From Diadema setosum (taxonomy: Eukaryota > Echinodermata > Echinoidea > Diadematoida > Diadematidae): a stretch of DNA of 64,000 nucleotides. A program made the translations under genes and the position numbers. The notes under the pieces were generated by a model that was given only the letters and a program-made list of their open reading frames with translations, was not told the DNA's origin and ran no database searches. The stretch spans positions 12,506,913-12,570,912 of the forward strand of contig NC_092685.1 in assembly GCF_964275005.1 (NCBI RefSeq), in the 5' to 3' direction. This document shows positions 23,333 to 37,200 of the stretch, piece by piece. Each line of letters opens with the position of its first letter. Within the stretch, counting starts at the first letter, position 1.

Positions 23333-26300
23333 AATGGTCTATAGCTACTGACTCGAGTTATATGGAGTTCAGTAAAATTATTGTATAAAACGGTAGGGGA
23401 GATGCCACAGCTTACTATGACACTTCATCTTAATTCGAATTCATTGTTCTTAAAGCCAGTGGATATTGGATGCCTATTAGATTGAGAATGACTTCGGTTT
23501 GAATTGCGGCTTTTAAAAAGGGGACGATTTTTCTTTATGTTTGTCTGTTTGATTTATTTTCCTCAACATAATTTCATTCATGAATCAGAATTCTTTTCAG
23601 TACCTTAGAAAACATCAATTTATAGATTACAATGTAAATGATTCAAAAGAGAAAAAAAATAATGTGTACATTGGTTCTATTACCAATATATATTGTATTA
23701 CTAAATTTGTAAATAATTACCCAAGCAATTATGCAGAAGAAGGACTGCCACTATATCCAAGCGGATGCTTGAACACGTGGCAGCCCAGGAAACCTATCTA
23801 TACGTATGCACATTTAATCTTGCAGAATGGAGAAAAAAAAATCTGAACATATAATGCATTCAGTTTTTATATTCTTGTGCATAGATACTGAATAGAAATA
23901 TGGTTAAATTATGATTATGATGAAAGGGTGATGATAAGAAGAAAAATGTGATCATGAAGATGAAGGTGATGGTGATAGAATGAACTGGTAGGCACAGAAA
24001 CATTGTGTATATTACTGTTTACGACATTTTTAAATCTACTTCACATGTAAAAATCTGAAATGTAATTGACTTGTTTCTTGATTTCATGCCCAAACGTCGA
24101 ATGATATGACACTAAGGACGCATCTAATCTCCTTTAGAAAAAGTGCATTAATTGTGATTACTTTTTGAGGCACACAATTACACGAAAAGTGCATGATGAG
24201 GCAATATCCGAAGGAGAAAACGGAAGGTGTACTTCCCACTAAATATTGCTTTCCCAGTCACTATGGAAACCAGCGTGATGTATATATCGAGATAGAGCCT
24301 TGGCTGGAGCATTGGGCTGTGACCACTGCAGCCTTTTTTAGTCGTATCTTTACTAATGTGTATCCAAGGACATACTTATCGAAAGGAAACTTCACACGCT
24401 GTAAAAACATTTTACTGCCGGCGATGTAAGAAAGCATCATATGCTTATACTTGAAGTATACAGATGAAGGCTGAAATGGCGCGAAATGGATGGGATGATT
24501 TCTATATACCTCGTCATCATAACGCATTTTCCCTCTCTCCCTTTCTGTCTTTGTCTATTTCTCTCTCTCTATCTCTTTCTTCACTATCTATGGTCATGCC
24601 CAACAAATTCCTGAAGCGTGATTTGCGCTGATTACTATAGTATTCAAAATGATGGACAATATAGTACCACAGCCATTCGCATACTTGTTTTCCGTAATTC
24701 TTGTCTTATTTTTTTTAGGCAGATCTCCAAATGGTGCATGTAAATCTTTGGACTTTGATAAGAATTGTATAAGGTCAAACAAATAGAATGGCAAGGTTCC
24801 CCCTCCCCAAAAAAGCGGACCCATTTTAAAATTGTTTGCGTGCACTTTTTCGCATAAGAGTATCGGTCACAGTCATTTTCGCATGCAAATTAGATACGGC
24901 AAAGATGACATCACTATTGCGTTCACACTATTGCGTTCAAAAGATATAAAAAGATGTATAGAATCTCTACAGTACCTCTACTACACTTCATTACTTTCTA
25001 GCATTGACAGCTGACAAGACCTCGTGCATCCTTCCGGTCAGTTGAAGGAATATCGCAGGTCACATCTTATAACAAAAAAAGTTTGCGAGTATTTCACAAT
25101 TTTTAACAATGTATGCACAAAATATTCACAACTATCTCACACATATTCCAGAATTTATTGCAAAATTCTTGCATAATCATCGCGAATTTCTATCTAGACT
25201 ATTATGTTCTCCTAATTGGTATAGGAGCCTACCTATTCTCGTACGCTATCTGACATGCACCGAGTGTTCGTGAAGCTGCTTTTGTGCTCTGCAGCAAATC
25301 AACGAGGTCATAGCAACTTTAAACCGTTATTTAGCGACATTTTCATGCATGAAAATGTTTCATCTGGGCCTGGATTTGAGAAGAACTTTAATGATATTCA
25401 AAATGATAGATATGTGAGATAAAAACCTAAAATGGCATTAAAATGCTTTATCCTGGCGAGGAAAGCGCGTGTTTAGAAACAAGACACCAAACAGGTTGGT
25501 CATCACATTCTTCATCAGCGACCAGGATGCGATGTGATGTTAGATTAAAATCCGTTTCTGAAGCAGACATACACACAAGGGTATACGTCTGCTCCTGGTC
25601 GACTTAAATTATAATATACAGGTACCGCCAACTGTCACACAAGATCCGCTCAGCCTGAAGTATAGATTGATAGTCTCCATAATTATACTCCGACACCAAT
25701 AGTGTCACTCCATGTTACAGTTATGCAGCTTCTTAAGTTAATTCACGAATATCTGTATATATAGGAAAACAAATTATCACTCAGACTCTTATTCATAATA
25801 CTTTTTGTCACATCATATGAGAATATGAAAATTCACTCTACTGATAATTGCCCCCTGGTATCAATCAGCATGGATGACGCGATAATTGCTACGATTATTA
25901 TAATGTGATCTCAGATCAGTACTTTTAGCTACAACAGTCTGACACACCAACATTGTTAAAATGGGACTGTACAGTATACTGGTTGATGTGAGGATTCAGC
26001 TTGTAGTGTTTTGCGAGATATTTAGAAACCACTGTATATATGAAATGTTAAAGTGCATACAATTCTAAGGGGAATCAAAAGTTTGTTTGATGAAAATCGG
26101 TTTTGAAATGACTGAGATATCTTCTATAAAAAAAACAAGGTAAAACAAAGAGATCCTATAGATAATAAAAGTCGTGGCCTGTCAATTTCATTAGATATCC
26201 CAGCCATTTCAAGACCAATTTTCATCACATAAACGTTGAATCCTTCTTGAAATTACATGCTCTTTGAAGAGGTTTCTCATTATCTCACCAAAAAAAAAAA

Positions 26301-26745
26301 AAAAAACCAAAAAAAAAAAAAAAACCAAACATATATATAATGTGTGTAAAGCTGACGTTAGGTCTCGACCAAAACTATACGATCCCTTTAATTCGCAGTA
26401 ACCCTGCAGATGAATACAAACTTATTCTGAGACTATTTGTGCATCATGAGCTATGATATACATTTTGTTAAAAAGATTAAGTTCTATGCAACTTTGAGAC
26501 GAGATTGTAATGTATTTGCGATGATGCTTCTGAGCTCTCACAAGTTCGTCACACAAACTACTCAATGCAAGAGGTCGTGATTTCTCGTGTGGATGCCGAT
26601 TACTCACCCACCTATACTTCTACAAGAACACAAAAACCCTAATCACACAAGAGGCTACTGAGCCGAAATGCTGTTGAAATAAAATATTCTTTATACAAAT
26701 TCCTCAATATTCAAAGTAAATTCTGAAATTGTGACTGCATTCTGA
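23333..26745. other. Long intergenic stretch without a supported gene
   Basis: Mostly AT-rich. 24540-24585 is a short (CT)n-rich tract and 26289-26330 an A-rich run. The small open frames (for example 24193-24429 +) have no recognisable domain or splice partners. No hairpin element could be bounded here. Confidence 0.5.
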
Positions 26746-28735
26746 GTGGATAAAAAGTATTCACTTGGGCCCTTGCTTCTGGCGGGCCAAAATATTTTGC
26801 TAAAAAAAACCCAAACAAACAAACAAACACTTTAGAGGTGTATTGCGAATTGTGAAAAAATGACTTCGAAGGGCATTGGAAGTTTGATTCTAAATAGTTA
26901 TTTGAACCGCACTATTACTACAAAAATGTCAGACTTTTCGACAATTCAAAATTCCGTCCCGAATGTGGCCGGAATTAAGTTTGAAAATTCTTCATTCTGA
27001 CGGCGTGGTCCTTGTCATGCTTGCGACGGAGGTATACAAGATACAAATCAAATTTGATGAAGAAACAAACAAACAAACAAATTTATTCGTCTTACTAAGT
27101 GTCTAATCAAAAGTAGTGTTTCTTGAATCGCACCTTCACCCTCCAAATTCACTTGAATATCCGCTCTCTGTTGCCCACTTTTTATACTTCTGATTTCATT
27201 CTTCTTCTTGTTTTTTTCGTTCCTTAAGAAGGGCCGGGGTAATTTGTTTGTTTGTTTGTTTTTTTTTTTGCAACTTGGATGATAATTATCCTTTTGTGAA
27301 TACTGAGGTAAATATAGAGAGGAAAAGTATGTACAGAGAGAGAGAGAGAGGGAGAGGGAGAGAGAGGGAGAGAGTGGATAAAAAGTATTCACTTGGGCCC
27401 TTGCTTCTGGCGGGCCAAAATATTTTGCTAAAAAAAAAAAAAACCAAACAAACAAACACTTTAGAGGTGTATTGCGGATTGTGAAAAAATGACTTCGAAG
27501 GGCATTCGAAGTTTGATTCTAAATAGTTATTTGAACCGCACTATTACTACAAAAATGTCAGACTTTTCGACAATTCAAAATTCCGTTCCGAATGTGGCCG
27601 GAATTAAGTTTGAAAATTCTTCATTCTGACGGCGTGGTCCTTGTCATGCTTGCGACGGAGGTATACAAGATACAAATTTGATGAAGAAACAACCAAACAA
27701 ACAAACAAATTTATTCGTCTTACTAAGTGTCTAATCAAAAGTAGTGTTTCTTGAATCGCATCTTCACCCTCCAAATTCACTTGAATATCCGCTCTCTGTT
27801 GCCCACTTTTTATACTTCTGATTTCATTCTTCTTCTTGTTTTTTTCGTTCCTTAAGAAGGGCCGGGGTAATTTGTTTGTTTGTTTGTTTTTTGCAACTTG
27901 GATGATAATTATCCTTTTGTGAATACTGAGGTAAATATAGAGAGGAAAAAGTATGTACAGAGAGAGAGAGAGAGAGGGAGAGGGAGAGAGTGGATAAAAA
28001 GTATTCACTTGGGCCCTTGCTTCTGGCTGGCCAAAATATTTTGCTAAAAAAACAACAACAAACAAACAAACACTTTAGAGGTGTATTGCGAATTGTGAAA
28101 AAATGACTTCGAAGGGCATTCGAAGTTTGATTCTAAATAGTTATTTGAACCGCACTATTACTACAAAAATGTCAGACTTTTCGACAATTCAAAATTCCGT
28201 CCCGAATGTGGCCGGAATTAAGTTTGAAAATTCTTCATTCTGACGGCGTGGTCCTTGTCATGCTTGCGACGGAGGTGCATGGGGCTGTTGGTCGTAGTTG
28301 GTACCTTGGTTGAGGCTTTCCGTATTAACGTGCACTTTCATTGACTTATTCGCTATGCTTTACTGTATGTAACAAGATACAAATTTGATGAAGAAACAAC
28401 CAAACAAACAAACAAATTTATTCGTCTTACTAAGTGTCTAATCAAAAGTAGTGTTTCTTGAATCGCATCTTCACCCTCCAAATTCACTTGAATATCCGCT
28501 CTCTGTTGCCCACTTTTTATACTTCTGATTTCATTCTTCTTCTTGTTTTTTTCGTTCCTTAAGAAGGGCCGGGGTAATTTGTTTGTTTTGTTTTTTTTGC
28601 AACTTGGATGATAATTATCCTTTTGTGAATACTGAGGTAAATATAGAGAGGGAAAAGTATGTACAGAGAGAGAGAGAGAGAGGGAGGGGGAGAGAGAGGG
28701 AGAGAGAGAGAGGGAGAGAGAGGGGGGGGGGGGGG
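26746..28735. repeat. Tandem array of a ~620-bp unit, three copies
   Basis: Units start with GTGGATAAAAAGTATTCACT at 26746, 27374 and 27990, giving periods of 628 and 616 bp. The third unit runs to about 28700 and then a (GA)n/(G)n tract. Copies are nearly identical by eye. Each carries a poly-A-like AAACAAACAAAC tract, a second one in the opposite sense, and a (GA)n tail at the junction. Unit 3 alone has about 95 extra bases at 28277-28371. The long minus-strand open frames follow the repeat and are low-complexity, so I do not call genes. Confidence 0.92.
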
Positions 28736-30900
28736 GAGACAAAAGAAATTGCAATCTACTGCCACTTCGGGTTCTTGGGCTCCGTTGTTCGGGTATGCCG
28801 GTACTGTATACGATGACTAGACGCTAATAAATTGCGCTAAACTTAGAAGAACCTGCGTGAAATGCGAGTGATGTCGACTTGTCTTGATTCGTGTTGTTTG
28901 CAATACATGTACGCTGATCATCACGTTTAGTGGCTGAATGAATATCTGAAAATGTGTCATTTATTACATTTCATACTAACTTTTCTACTGTTTTTCTTAA
29001 GATTGCCTGGATGTGCAAACAACAACAACAACCACAACCATCAATCAAACAAACAAACAAACAAACTTTTAAAACAAGATTTTGCCTTCATTATTATAAT
29101 GGCCTCACCTGCAAATCGTTGATTAAGTAGGCCTACTTATTTGATCAATAGATGACATCGGGATACACATTCCCCTAAACCAAACATGATTTGCATGTTT
29201 CCATGTTACTATAAGGTAATTAACAAAACACATTGTATAATTATGGAAACATGCAAGTTATGCTCAGTCTAAAGAAAGGTGCATTTCAATGCCTTTAGTT
29301 ACTGCATGTATTTCTTGTAATACATGATTACATGTCCTGTAATTAATCATCGTGATACACTAAAAGAAAACAATACAACAGATAAAGACCCTCTAAAACG
29401 TGCAGATATTCGTTTAACTTTCCATTTCAACAATGTCAATTTTCATTTCATTTCTTAATTCTGATTTTTAAGAAAAAGTAAAAATATACACAACATCATG
29501 CTAAAATCAAGCAAACAATATTCTATATGTATGCAAAATAATATGCAAGTATAATCGCACAACATGATAGATTGCAAAGCAAAGATACGTGATTATACAT
29601 TTACTTAAATGTATTGTTTACCATCGGGAGCAGTGATTTTAAAAATGTTCGAGTTATCACATTTGATGCATATGTGTATGTCAGTAGTATCACCAAACGC
29701 CCCACCATATAAAAATTTACAATAAAACCTAAAATGTAAAGAGATATCACTATATTTCTCAATAAACCATAGCTGTAGACGGCTTAGTCTAGATGCAATG
29801 TTTATTTTGTTATAGGTATTTCTCGCGATTTGAACGTTTAAAAATACTGAACATTGATTATACTGATAAACATTTTTTTTCCCCATTGGATGTTTCTATC
29901 CCTAACTCACATTTTAGAACTACATGTATATTATTGAAGCACAAAAGCTGTTTTATTCTTTCATCTGCAAAATGGTAAATAATGTCCTTAACAATGGAGG
30001 GGAAGCTAAAAAGCTGGCCTTGCAATAATTTGCATTCCCCTCAAAGCAATTATTGATATGGTATATACAACAAAAATGTTGGCTAAAGAGAAACTTGTAT
30101 ATTGACACCATAACATCGCACAACTACAACAACAAAAAAGTATGCTCTAACAAAACCCTACACAAGGTCATCTTCTTGCAAGGAATTTGGGAGGGGGGGG
30201 GGGCAGAAAGGAATCATGAGTTGAATTTAAAACGGATGAAATGTATTAACATGCATATGATATACACACGTACACATAATGATTATATTATACAGAGTTG
30301 CCTACATATCCATAATACATACACAGGCCTATACATCATGCACTACATGATTTATTGCAATTCATCGTTATCATAAAAGATACGATTACTGTATCTTCAT
30401 CATCACAAAAATAACAGAATTAAAAAATAATGTTGCCTAGCAACACACACACACGCGTCGTCAGAGAGAGAGAGAGAGAGAGGGGGGGGGGGGGGGGGAG
30501 AGGTAAGGGAAAGGGTGGAGGGCGTAGAAATTAAATGCTCAATATTATGATAGGCAGAATTTTCACATGCTTCCTAATTCTAATATCCAAGTTTTTGCTT
30601 GATAAATATTTTTAGGATTTATTACACAATCGCCGACTGCGATTTGTGTCACTCATACCACATGCAGAGAAGGTGGAAAGAGACTGTCCAGAAAGAGTCT
30701 CTTTCCATCTTCCTGCTCAGCACTGCTCAATACTCGTTCATTTATGAAATTCCAATAACTTCAGACCTTTTATATCGGACGAGGGTCTACCCATCTACTT
30801 TACGTTGGGAACAGGGCAGATGCTTTAGTCACTCATATAATATCAACATGATAAAATTTTATTGCCACTTCATATTGATTTTCTGACATAAAAGACAGTG
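28736..30900. other. Intergenic with (GA)n-(G)n tract, upstream of TXNDC16
   Basis: No gene seen. 30461-30498 is a (GA)n tract turning into a G-run. A short inverted pair (TTTGCATGTTTCCATG near 29189; TATGGAAACATGCAA near 29242) may be a small hairpin. Confidence 0.5.
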
Positions 30901-31205
30901 TCCCGCCCCTATTGGCCGCTTTGTTACATGGAAGTGGGCGTGTCAATTATTCTCAGAGAACGGCATGCACCTGGGAAATCACCCTCCAAAAAATCAACAC
31001 CACCTGCGCTGCACAAAACGCCCCGTGTGTGTGCCTATCACTTTGGCCTATCATCAGTACGTACAGGAACAGCGCGCAGCGCAGCATACACGCTCTGTAC
31101 GTAGAGCGAGCCGTGTGGCGTGTGTGTGAACGCGAACGATCCAAAACAAAAGCACACGGCCGATCGACCCTCACCGAATCACGAACTACTGCTGCCATAG
31201 GAAAA
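30901..31205 (+). promoter_or_regulatory. Putative TXNDC16 promoter / 5' UTR
   Basis: The stretch before the TXNDC16 start is richer in G+C and CpG than its surroundings. It holds a GC-box-like CCGCCCC (30903-30909), an inverted CCAAT box ATTGG (30911-30915) and GTGGGCGTG (30934-30942). No TATA box is seen. The position and content fit a CpG-type housekeeping promoter. The exact transcription start is not known. Confidence 0.4.
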
Positions 31206-34200
31206 ATGATGGACTGCAAACATATGCTACCATGTCTTCTTCTACTCATGCTTACATGTCCACTCACTTTGAGTGAGATCTACAACCTTATATCATCAAA
31301 TGATTTTGATGCGATCAAGGCATCCAAGGAAGTTGTGGCGATTTCATTCATCAGATGTGAGTATCTCTGTATTATTGCTATGCGCTGCAACGGCAGTGTT
31401 TCCCGATACGGAAAGAGGGAATTGCGGTTTCAGCTGTCAGCAGTGATATCTAACAGTAACACAGTTACTAGCTGTGTAGGCTGTTGACCGACAAGTATGT
31501 TTAGTTCCGCGAAAAACTTCTCATTTATAAATGAGAAGTTTTTTCGCGGAATTAGACATACTTGTCGGTCAATGTAGGCTGTAGCTATCCCCATATGAGC
31601 TATAGCTAGATTAGGAGCTAGGGCATCCGGGAATGCATAGATAATGCCATGAACTTCAAGGTAAATTCAAGATATTTTGACCCGTCACTCCTCCTATTTG
31701 CTATGTTAATGTAGGTAGGGAACCGTAATAGGCGTTAATGTACAGTTCATTTGTAAATGGGATCAAGACCCTCACTAAATTTATTATGATGTAGACCCAT
31801 ATATTGACTACTAGACTAGCTATGGTCAAGATGGTACAAACACTGAAATTAGCCCGACCAGACGATGTTAGAGTACAGCGACTGGGCTGTGTATAGTTAC
31901 ACTGAAATTAGCCCCGGAGACCCGCCGTTCTGCGGCGGGGTCCTGGCGGCTACCCTGCAGTTTCGTGCAAGTGAGAATCACGAACAACTCCCTATTGCCA
32001 CATATACGGCAACTTCACAAATAAACCATAGCTAAATGTCCATCATAAACACAGTGACAATATAAAATGAAATATACACTACCCCATTGCCTTGGTCCTT
32101 CTCACCAATTTATCTGGAAACTGCATAATTTTCCACATTTTTTAGGAGTAGGCGGTCTGCCCTAGTGGAGAGCTTTGCTGCTATTTTGAACGTGTTTATC
32201 CATCAGTACGCATCTACGCATGCGTAAACAATGACGTCAACGTTACGGACGCAAAAGGATATGAATAATGCATCATCGCACGGTGAATATGCATCATGTA
32301 GCGAGTAATACAGCTGTCAATGCACTGCACTGAATGCATTGTGTGCGCATGTGCAAGTGATTGTGAGTTTTAGTGAGCATCGGTGAGCTGAAGATATTTG
32401 CCTTATAAGACAGCATTTTCTGCATCATAAGCAATGAAATGCATCAAACAGTCGCCGATAAGAATCATTTAGGTTTAGTCCACCCATGTAAGTATTGCCA
32501 GTAGTTTTTGTTGAAAAATTAAGGAAATACAGCGCCGGAACGGCACCCGTTTGGTACAACATTAGAATATCGAGGCCAAAACGGCGCAGCCCCAACACTG
32601 TACGTTGTACGTTGGGGCTGCTGGTCGCAGTTACACTGAAATATACTAAGTGTACGGTACTCAGTTTGCATAATCAAACAGTGGCCAAACATTTAACAGA
32701 TCAGACCCACATTTAGCATGCACTTTGGTAGCCCGACCAGACGCTGTTACGCTATGCGAAAACAGCGTCTGACGTACGCGGCATGCAGCCTCGAAGTGAG
32801 GAACCTCAACACAACTACAAAACTTAGGAAAATGTATACTTTTCTCCTTTAAACAGAATACTTTACTCACGTTAAATGCATGTTTCTATTACAGAAGAAT
32901 AGTCCGCCACACTGGGTCCATGGAGACCACTTGCGATAAGTCCGTGGAACAAATAAAATTACACTTTCTGGCGCAATTCCTGACCGTCGGGCTTCGTCGT
33001 TGCAGGATTCAAAATGGTGCCTTGACTTATGCGCATGCGTGACCGGATGTGCTCCAGAGCGAGCACGTGTGCGTTGAAAGTGTCGAACAAACCTTGGCGT
33101 CTGCTACACAATAACCGCGGTATGGAGCTCAATGCTCGTCGCCCGACCAGACGCCAGCCGCCGCCAAGCCCAGTACATTTTATAGCTGTATACTAGTAAC
33201 CGTGCGTACGCTGCTTGAAGTGTAACAGCACGGTCGACAGCGCGACCTTTTGAAAGGGCATTCACATCACGTGACCACCCGATATCTAAACTTGGCCTTG
33301 CGTGAAAGATTGTGTACGGTGTGGACATGCTGGATATGATGATCAATTTCGGTAAGTTTCATTTTGTACATTTGAATACTGATAGCATCAGATGTAGAGT
33401 AAATATTGAAGAGTATACTCGATGGGTTTGAGGTGACAAAAATGAACGTAAGTATCAAAAGTCAAAGCTATCGTGATACGATTACGTCGCTCTCCTAGTG
33501 GTTGGTGGTCGCGCGCGTACAGCCCTGTCGCGACGTACCATGTACAGCGACTGGGCTGTGTATAGTTAGCACTTTGGATGATAAAGTTAATAGTTGAATG
33601 TTCTCTCGTGATTGAAACCTGTACTATATTCACATGACACAATTCAGTTTCACCTTATAATTATTTTAAATCATCATATTGCAGCCAAACCGTATGATGT
33701 ACAGTTCCAGAACCACTTCAGATCATCAGGGGAACACCTACAGGACTTTGGTGTCCTCTTGGGAACAGTAAGTACGGGCAGGTTTTTTTTTTTTTTATTA
33801 TTTATTATTATTATTTTTTTTTATCCCTGAGGAGGGTGGGGTTGGGGGTAATGGATCATTTTACACAGGTGCTATATCTCTTGATTGTTAGGTGGGAACA
33901 AACTACTTGATAAATCAGAAATTCCTTTCACTGTTTATCCTCTTGCAGACTAGACCTATGAATTTCTTCTTTTGGTTTTACTTTCCCTGATTGCCCAGCT
34001 TGGCAAAGTGCTGATTTACTTTGAACAAATCAAGGAGTTGAAAGAGGCCTGAGCTTTTGATCCTAGCAGAATCTTTTTCAGAGACAAAATTGCAAAGGGA
34101 AGCAATCACGTAATGAACTACATGCAACAAGCACAGTCTGAGGAACAAGCACAGTCTGAGGAGGGCTACAGACACAGAACAATGAAAACAAAAGGGGTGG

Positions 34201-37200
34201 GTTAGAAGTCTAAGGTACGGAGCCAAACAGGTATTGACCCATTGAGGACGGACTGATTTTGCTACAACACACATTTCCTATAGACACCTGCCCGAGTACA
34301 CTCGGGACTCGTCCTCAACGGGTTAAAGAAAGGGGGATTAAAGGGGAGGGGTGAATTAAGACAACAGGCAGAGATGGGCAAGTGATGGACCTAAGGATCA
34401 TAAAGGGGCTACCTGTGAAAGAGTAATGTGACAGATGAATAGGGAGGCAACATCAAACAAGATAAGGAACTACACAAGGGTAAAGAATGGGAAAAGAGTG
34501 AAATAGCAACAGTGGGGGGGGGGGGGGGGGAGGGGGGTGTTGAACAAGCACGGTGCCCCTAAAACTGAGTTACAAAGATGTGGCAAAGCATGAAGTGAGA
34601 GCTAACATACAGTAGGCATATACTGGTAGGCACAAACCATTATTATATGAGTGTGTATGTACATGTGGAAAAGGGCTATGAGGAAAGGAAGCAATAAATG
34701 TACATTAGGTAAAATGTGTAGACTAAGGAATGACAGGAAAGACATCACTTATTTCCCTTCTGGAAGTTGAGGCCAAGGGGTAGGATTGTCTGAAGTCGTC
34801 TCATCCAGAGTTTCTCTCTGCTGGTTTGGACTGTGACGAGACGATCTTTGTACTCTTGTCCAGACACAGTCCGAACCAGCAGAGAGAAGCTCTGGATGAG
34901 AGGACTTCAGACAACCCAACCCCATGGCTTCAACATCCTGGAGGGAAATCTCTAATATGTTTTCTGTTATTCCTTACTGTACCCATTTTACCTAATGTAT
35001 GCCTTTTATTACCGTTTTTCCATCCTCTTGTCAAAGTTACTTCTATACATCCCTTTTCCACCGACATATACTGTAACCCCCCCCCCCCCCACACACACTT
35101 TTATTAGTTTGTGTCGAATATGTATGTATATTCTTTCTTTTGTTGGCTTTATGCATTTATGTTTCAATCTGCTAACATATAGTATGCATTTATTTTTTTC
35201 TTTAAAAAATTGTTTATGTTTGACACTTTGCCTTTATTGGTTAGTTCTCACATGTTTCATTTTTTTTGCCACTATTTTTGTATTGTAAAAGTGGATATTT
35301 GACTTATTTTTCGCACTAGGCCGCATAAGATGAATTTCACATGTTTTTAATTCTGCGGAATCAAGACATTAAATACTGGACTATATGGCAAGCTAATATT
35401 CACATGCTTATATCTTCACGCAAGTTACTGGTTGCACGAAATGTGCTAAAATTTCAACTCCGCGAAAATTTCCACTTTCACAGTACTTCAGGTTTAGGGC
35501 ACACTGCTTGTTTAGCTGCCCCCCCCCCCCTTTCACTCTTTTTATTTTTTTTATTTTTAATCCATCTGTTCCCTACTTATTTGATATTGCGACACAGGTT
35601 GCCCCCTATGTTCCTTGAGAACATCACTGACCCACCTCTGCCCTTTGTCTATTCACCTTCTTGCTTTAATCACCTTTTTTACATGTTCAGCTCTGTGCCT
35701 TTGACTTCTAACTACTCTTACTTTTTTTGCTGCTCTTTGCCCCTAGCTCTCATTGGATTGTGCTTGTTGTGTGTAGTCCTTTGTAGTATATAACATGAAT
35801 TCATATCAAACATGATTTGATTTCATTGCATGATTGGATATCAACCATACATGTGATTGCTTTTCCTGCCTGTTTGTCATTTGCCTCTGATGAAAATTCT
35901 GCTGAGATTGAAAGCTAAGGTCCCTTTTGACTCCATTTTACTCCATTGGCTCGTCACTTACATAAACAGTTTTCAGCAGCCGTATTTTGCTACATATACA
36001 TGTGTACTTCAAATCAAACAGAAATTCCTTCTTCTAATGTCAACTGCAACTCGCTGATGAAAGCATCAGAATTTCAGGAAAGTATCGGAAATTAAATTGC
36101 TGTGTCAAGAGATACAGGAAACGCCCACATTTTCCAACCTCAACACCTCTGTACTCACAATGCAAGCAAAACACATCTGCTAAGGATATATTCTAGTCAG
36201 TGGGTCGGATGGGTATAATTTTAGAGGTTTTTGCAAATTGAAATTCATCTGAGCACACTCCAGTTGAAAAGCAGCGGTTGAGTGTGTGTAGCATATTAAA
36301 GAAAGTCTTCCCCCCCCCCCAAGCATTTATTGATCCAAAGGACGGATCAATGTGAATTTCTTGTTGCCAGATGCTGACTTTAATGCCTACCTGACACAAG
36401 CTAATTTGAGCCATGATAACACAATTTCTAGAAAGCGTGTTCAGGCTCGGTTTCGATAAACCTTCATTGTAGATGTATTCTCCCTTGTGTTGGGTGGGTG
36501 GGGGGGGGGAGCTATAAAAATGCCCCTTTTTTGTAATTAAATAGTCTTGTCATCAGACCAGGGTAGCTCTTCATTGTGAGGTCTGTTCTTGATCCCACTT
36601 TCTCTTATTCATCGATAGTCATGCAAAGAATTGCAGTCCCACTTAATAATTTCTCTTCCATTGCTATGCCCTGTGCAGGGACTTGTCTTCATCCATGCTG
36701 ATGTATTAAATGTTGTGTGTTTTTGGATTGTTTTGTAGGTGGATTGCCTGGTGGACCCAGTCACCGAGTATTGTACCAAGCCTGAAGCAGTAGAAAATGT
36801 CCTTGTCTTCAGGTACATGAAACTCTCAGACTTGAAATGTCATCAGTGGTAGCTTTTTCAATCTTGATCTCTGAATGTTGAGAGCCAAAAACAAAACAAA
36901 CAAACAAATCTAAGTTAACAGAAATACTTCATAATGTATCCACACTATAAGCTTGTGTGCTGTAACACAGTCATCTTTAACTGCAATTCTTGTGTAATTC
37001 TGCTAACTATATCAATCATGTCTCTTTGCTATTTATATAGTATTATAGTTAATACTTATACTTACTATGATTTCTTCTTTTTTTTGGGGGGGGGGGGGAG
37101 GAAAGAGTGTTCTTCTTGTTGTATGTGATGGAAAAATTGCAGATGCCAGTGACATGACATAAAATGAGTACAGCTTTTTTAGTGCTAAGTGCAATGCATC

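Noticed and set aside
26746-28735. CRISPR-like array
   Set aside because: Units are about 620 bp and contiguous, without short repeats and unique spacers; the sequence is eukaryotic.
27048-28754. Minus-strand open frames of 130-150 codons in the tandem array
   Set aside because: They repeat with the unit, consist of Ser/Leu runs from (GA)n and polylinker-like tracts, and show no domain.
30912-31205. In-frame upstream ATG extending TXNDC16 by 98 residues
   Set aside because: It would bury the signal peptide; the extension has no family similarity and lies in promoter-like sequence.
35341-35793. 150-codon plus-strand frame in TXNDC16 intron 2
   Set aside because: It begins inside a MITE copy and is low-complexity Phe/Leu/Pro; no match to any family I know.
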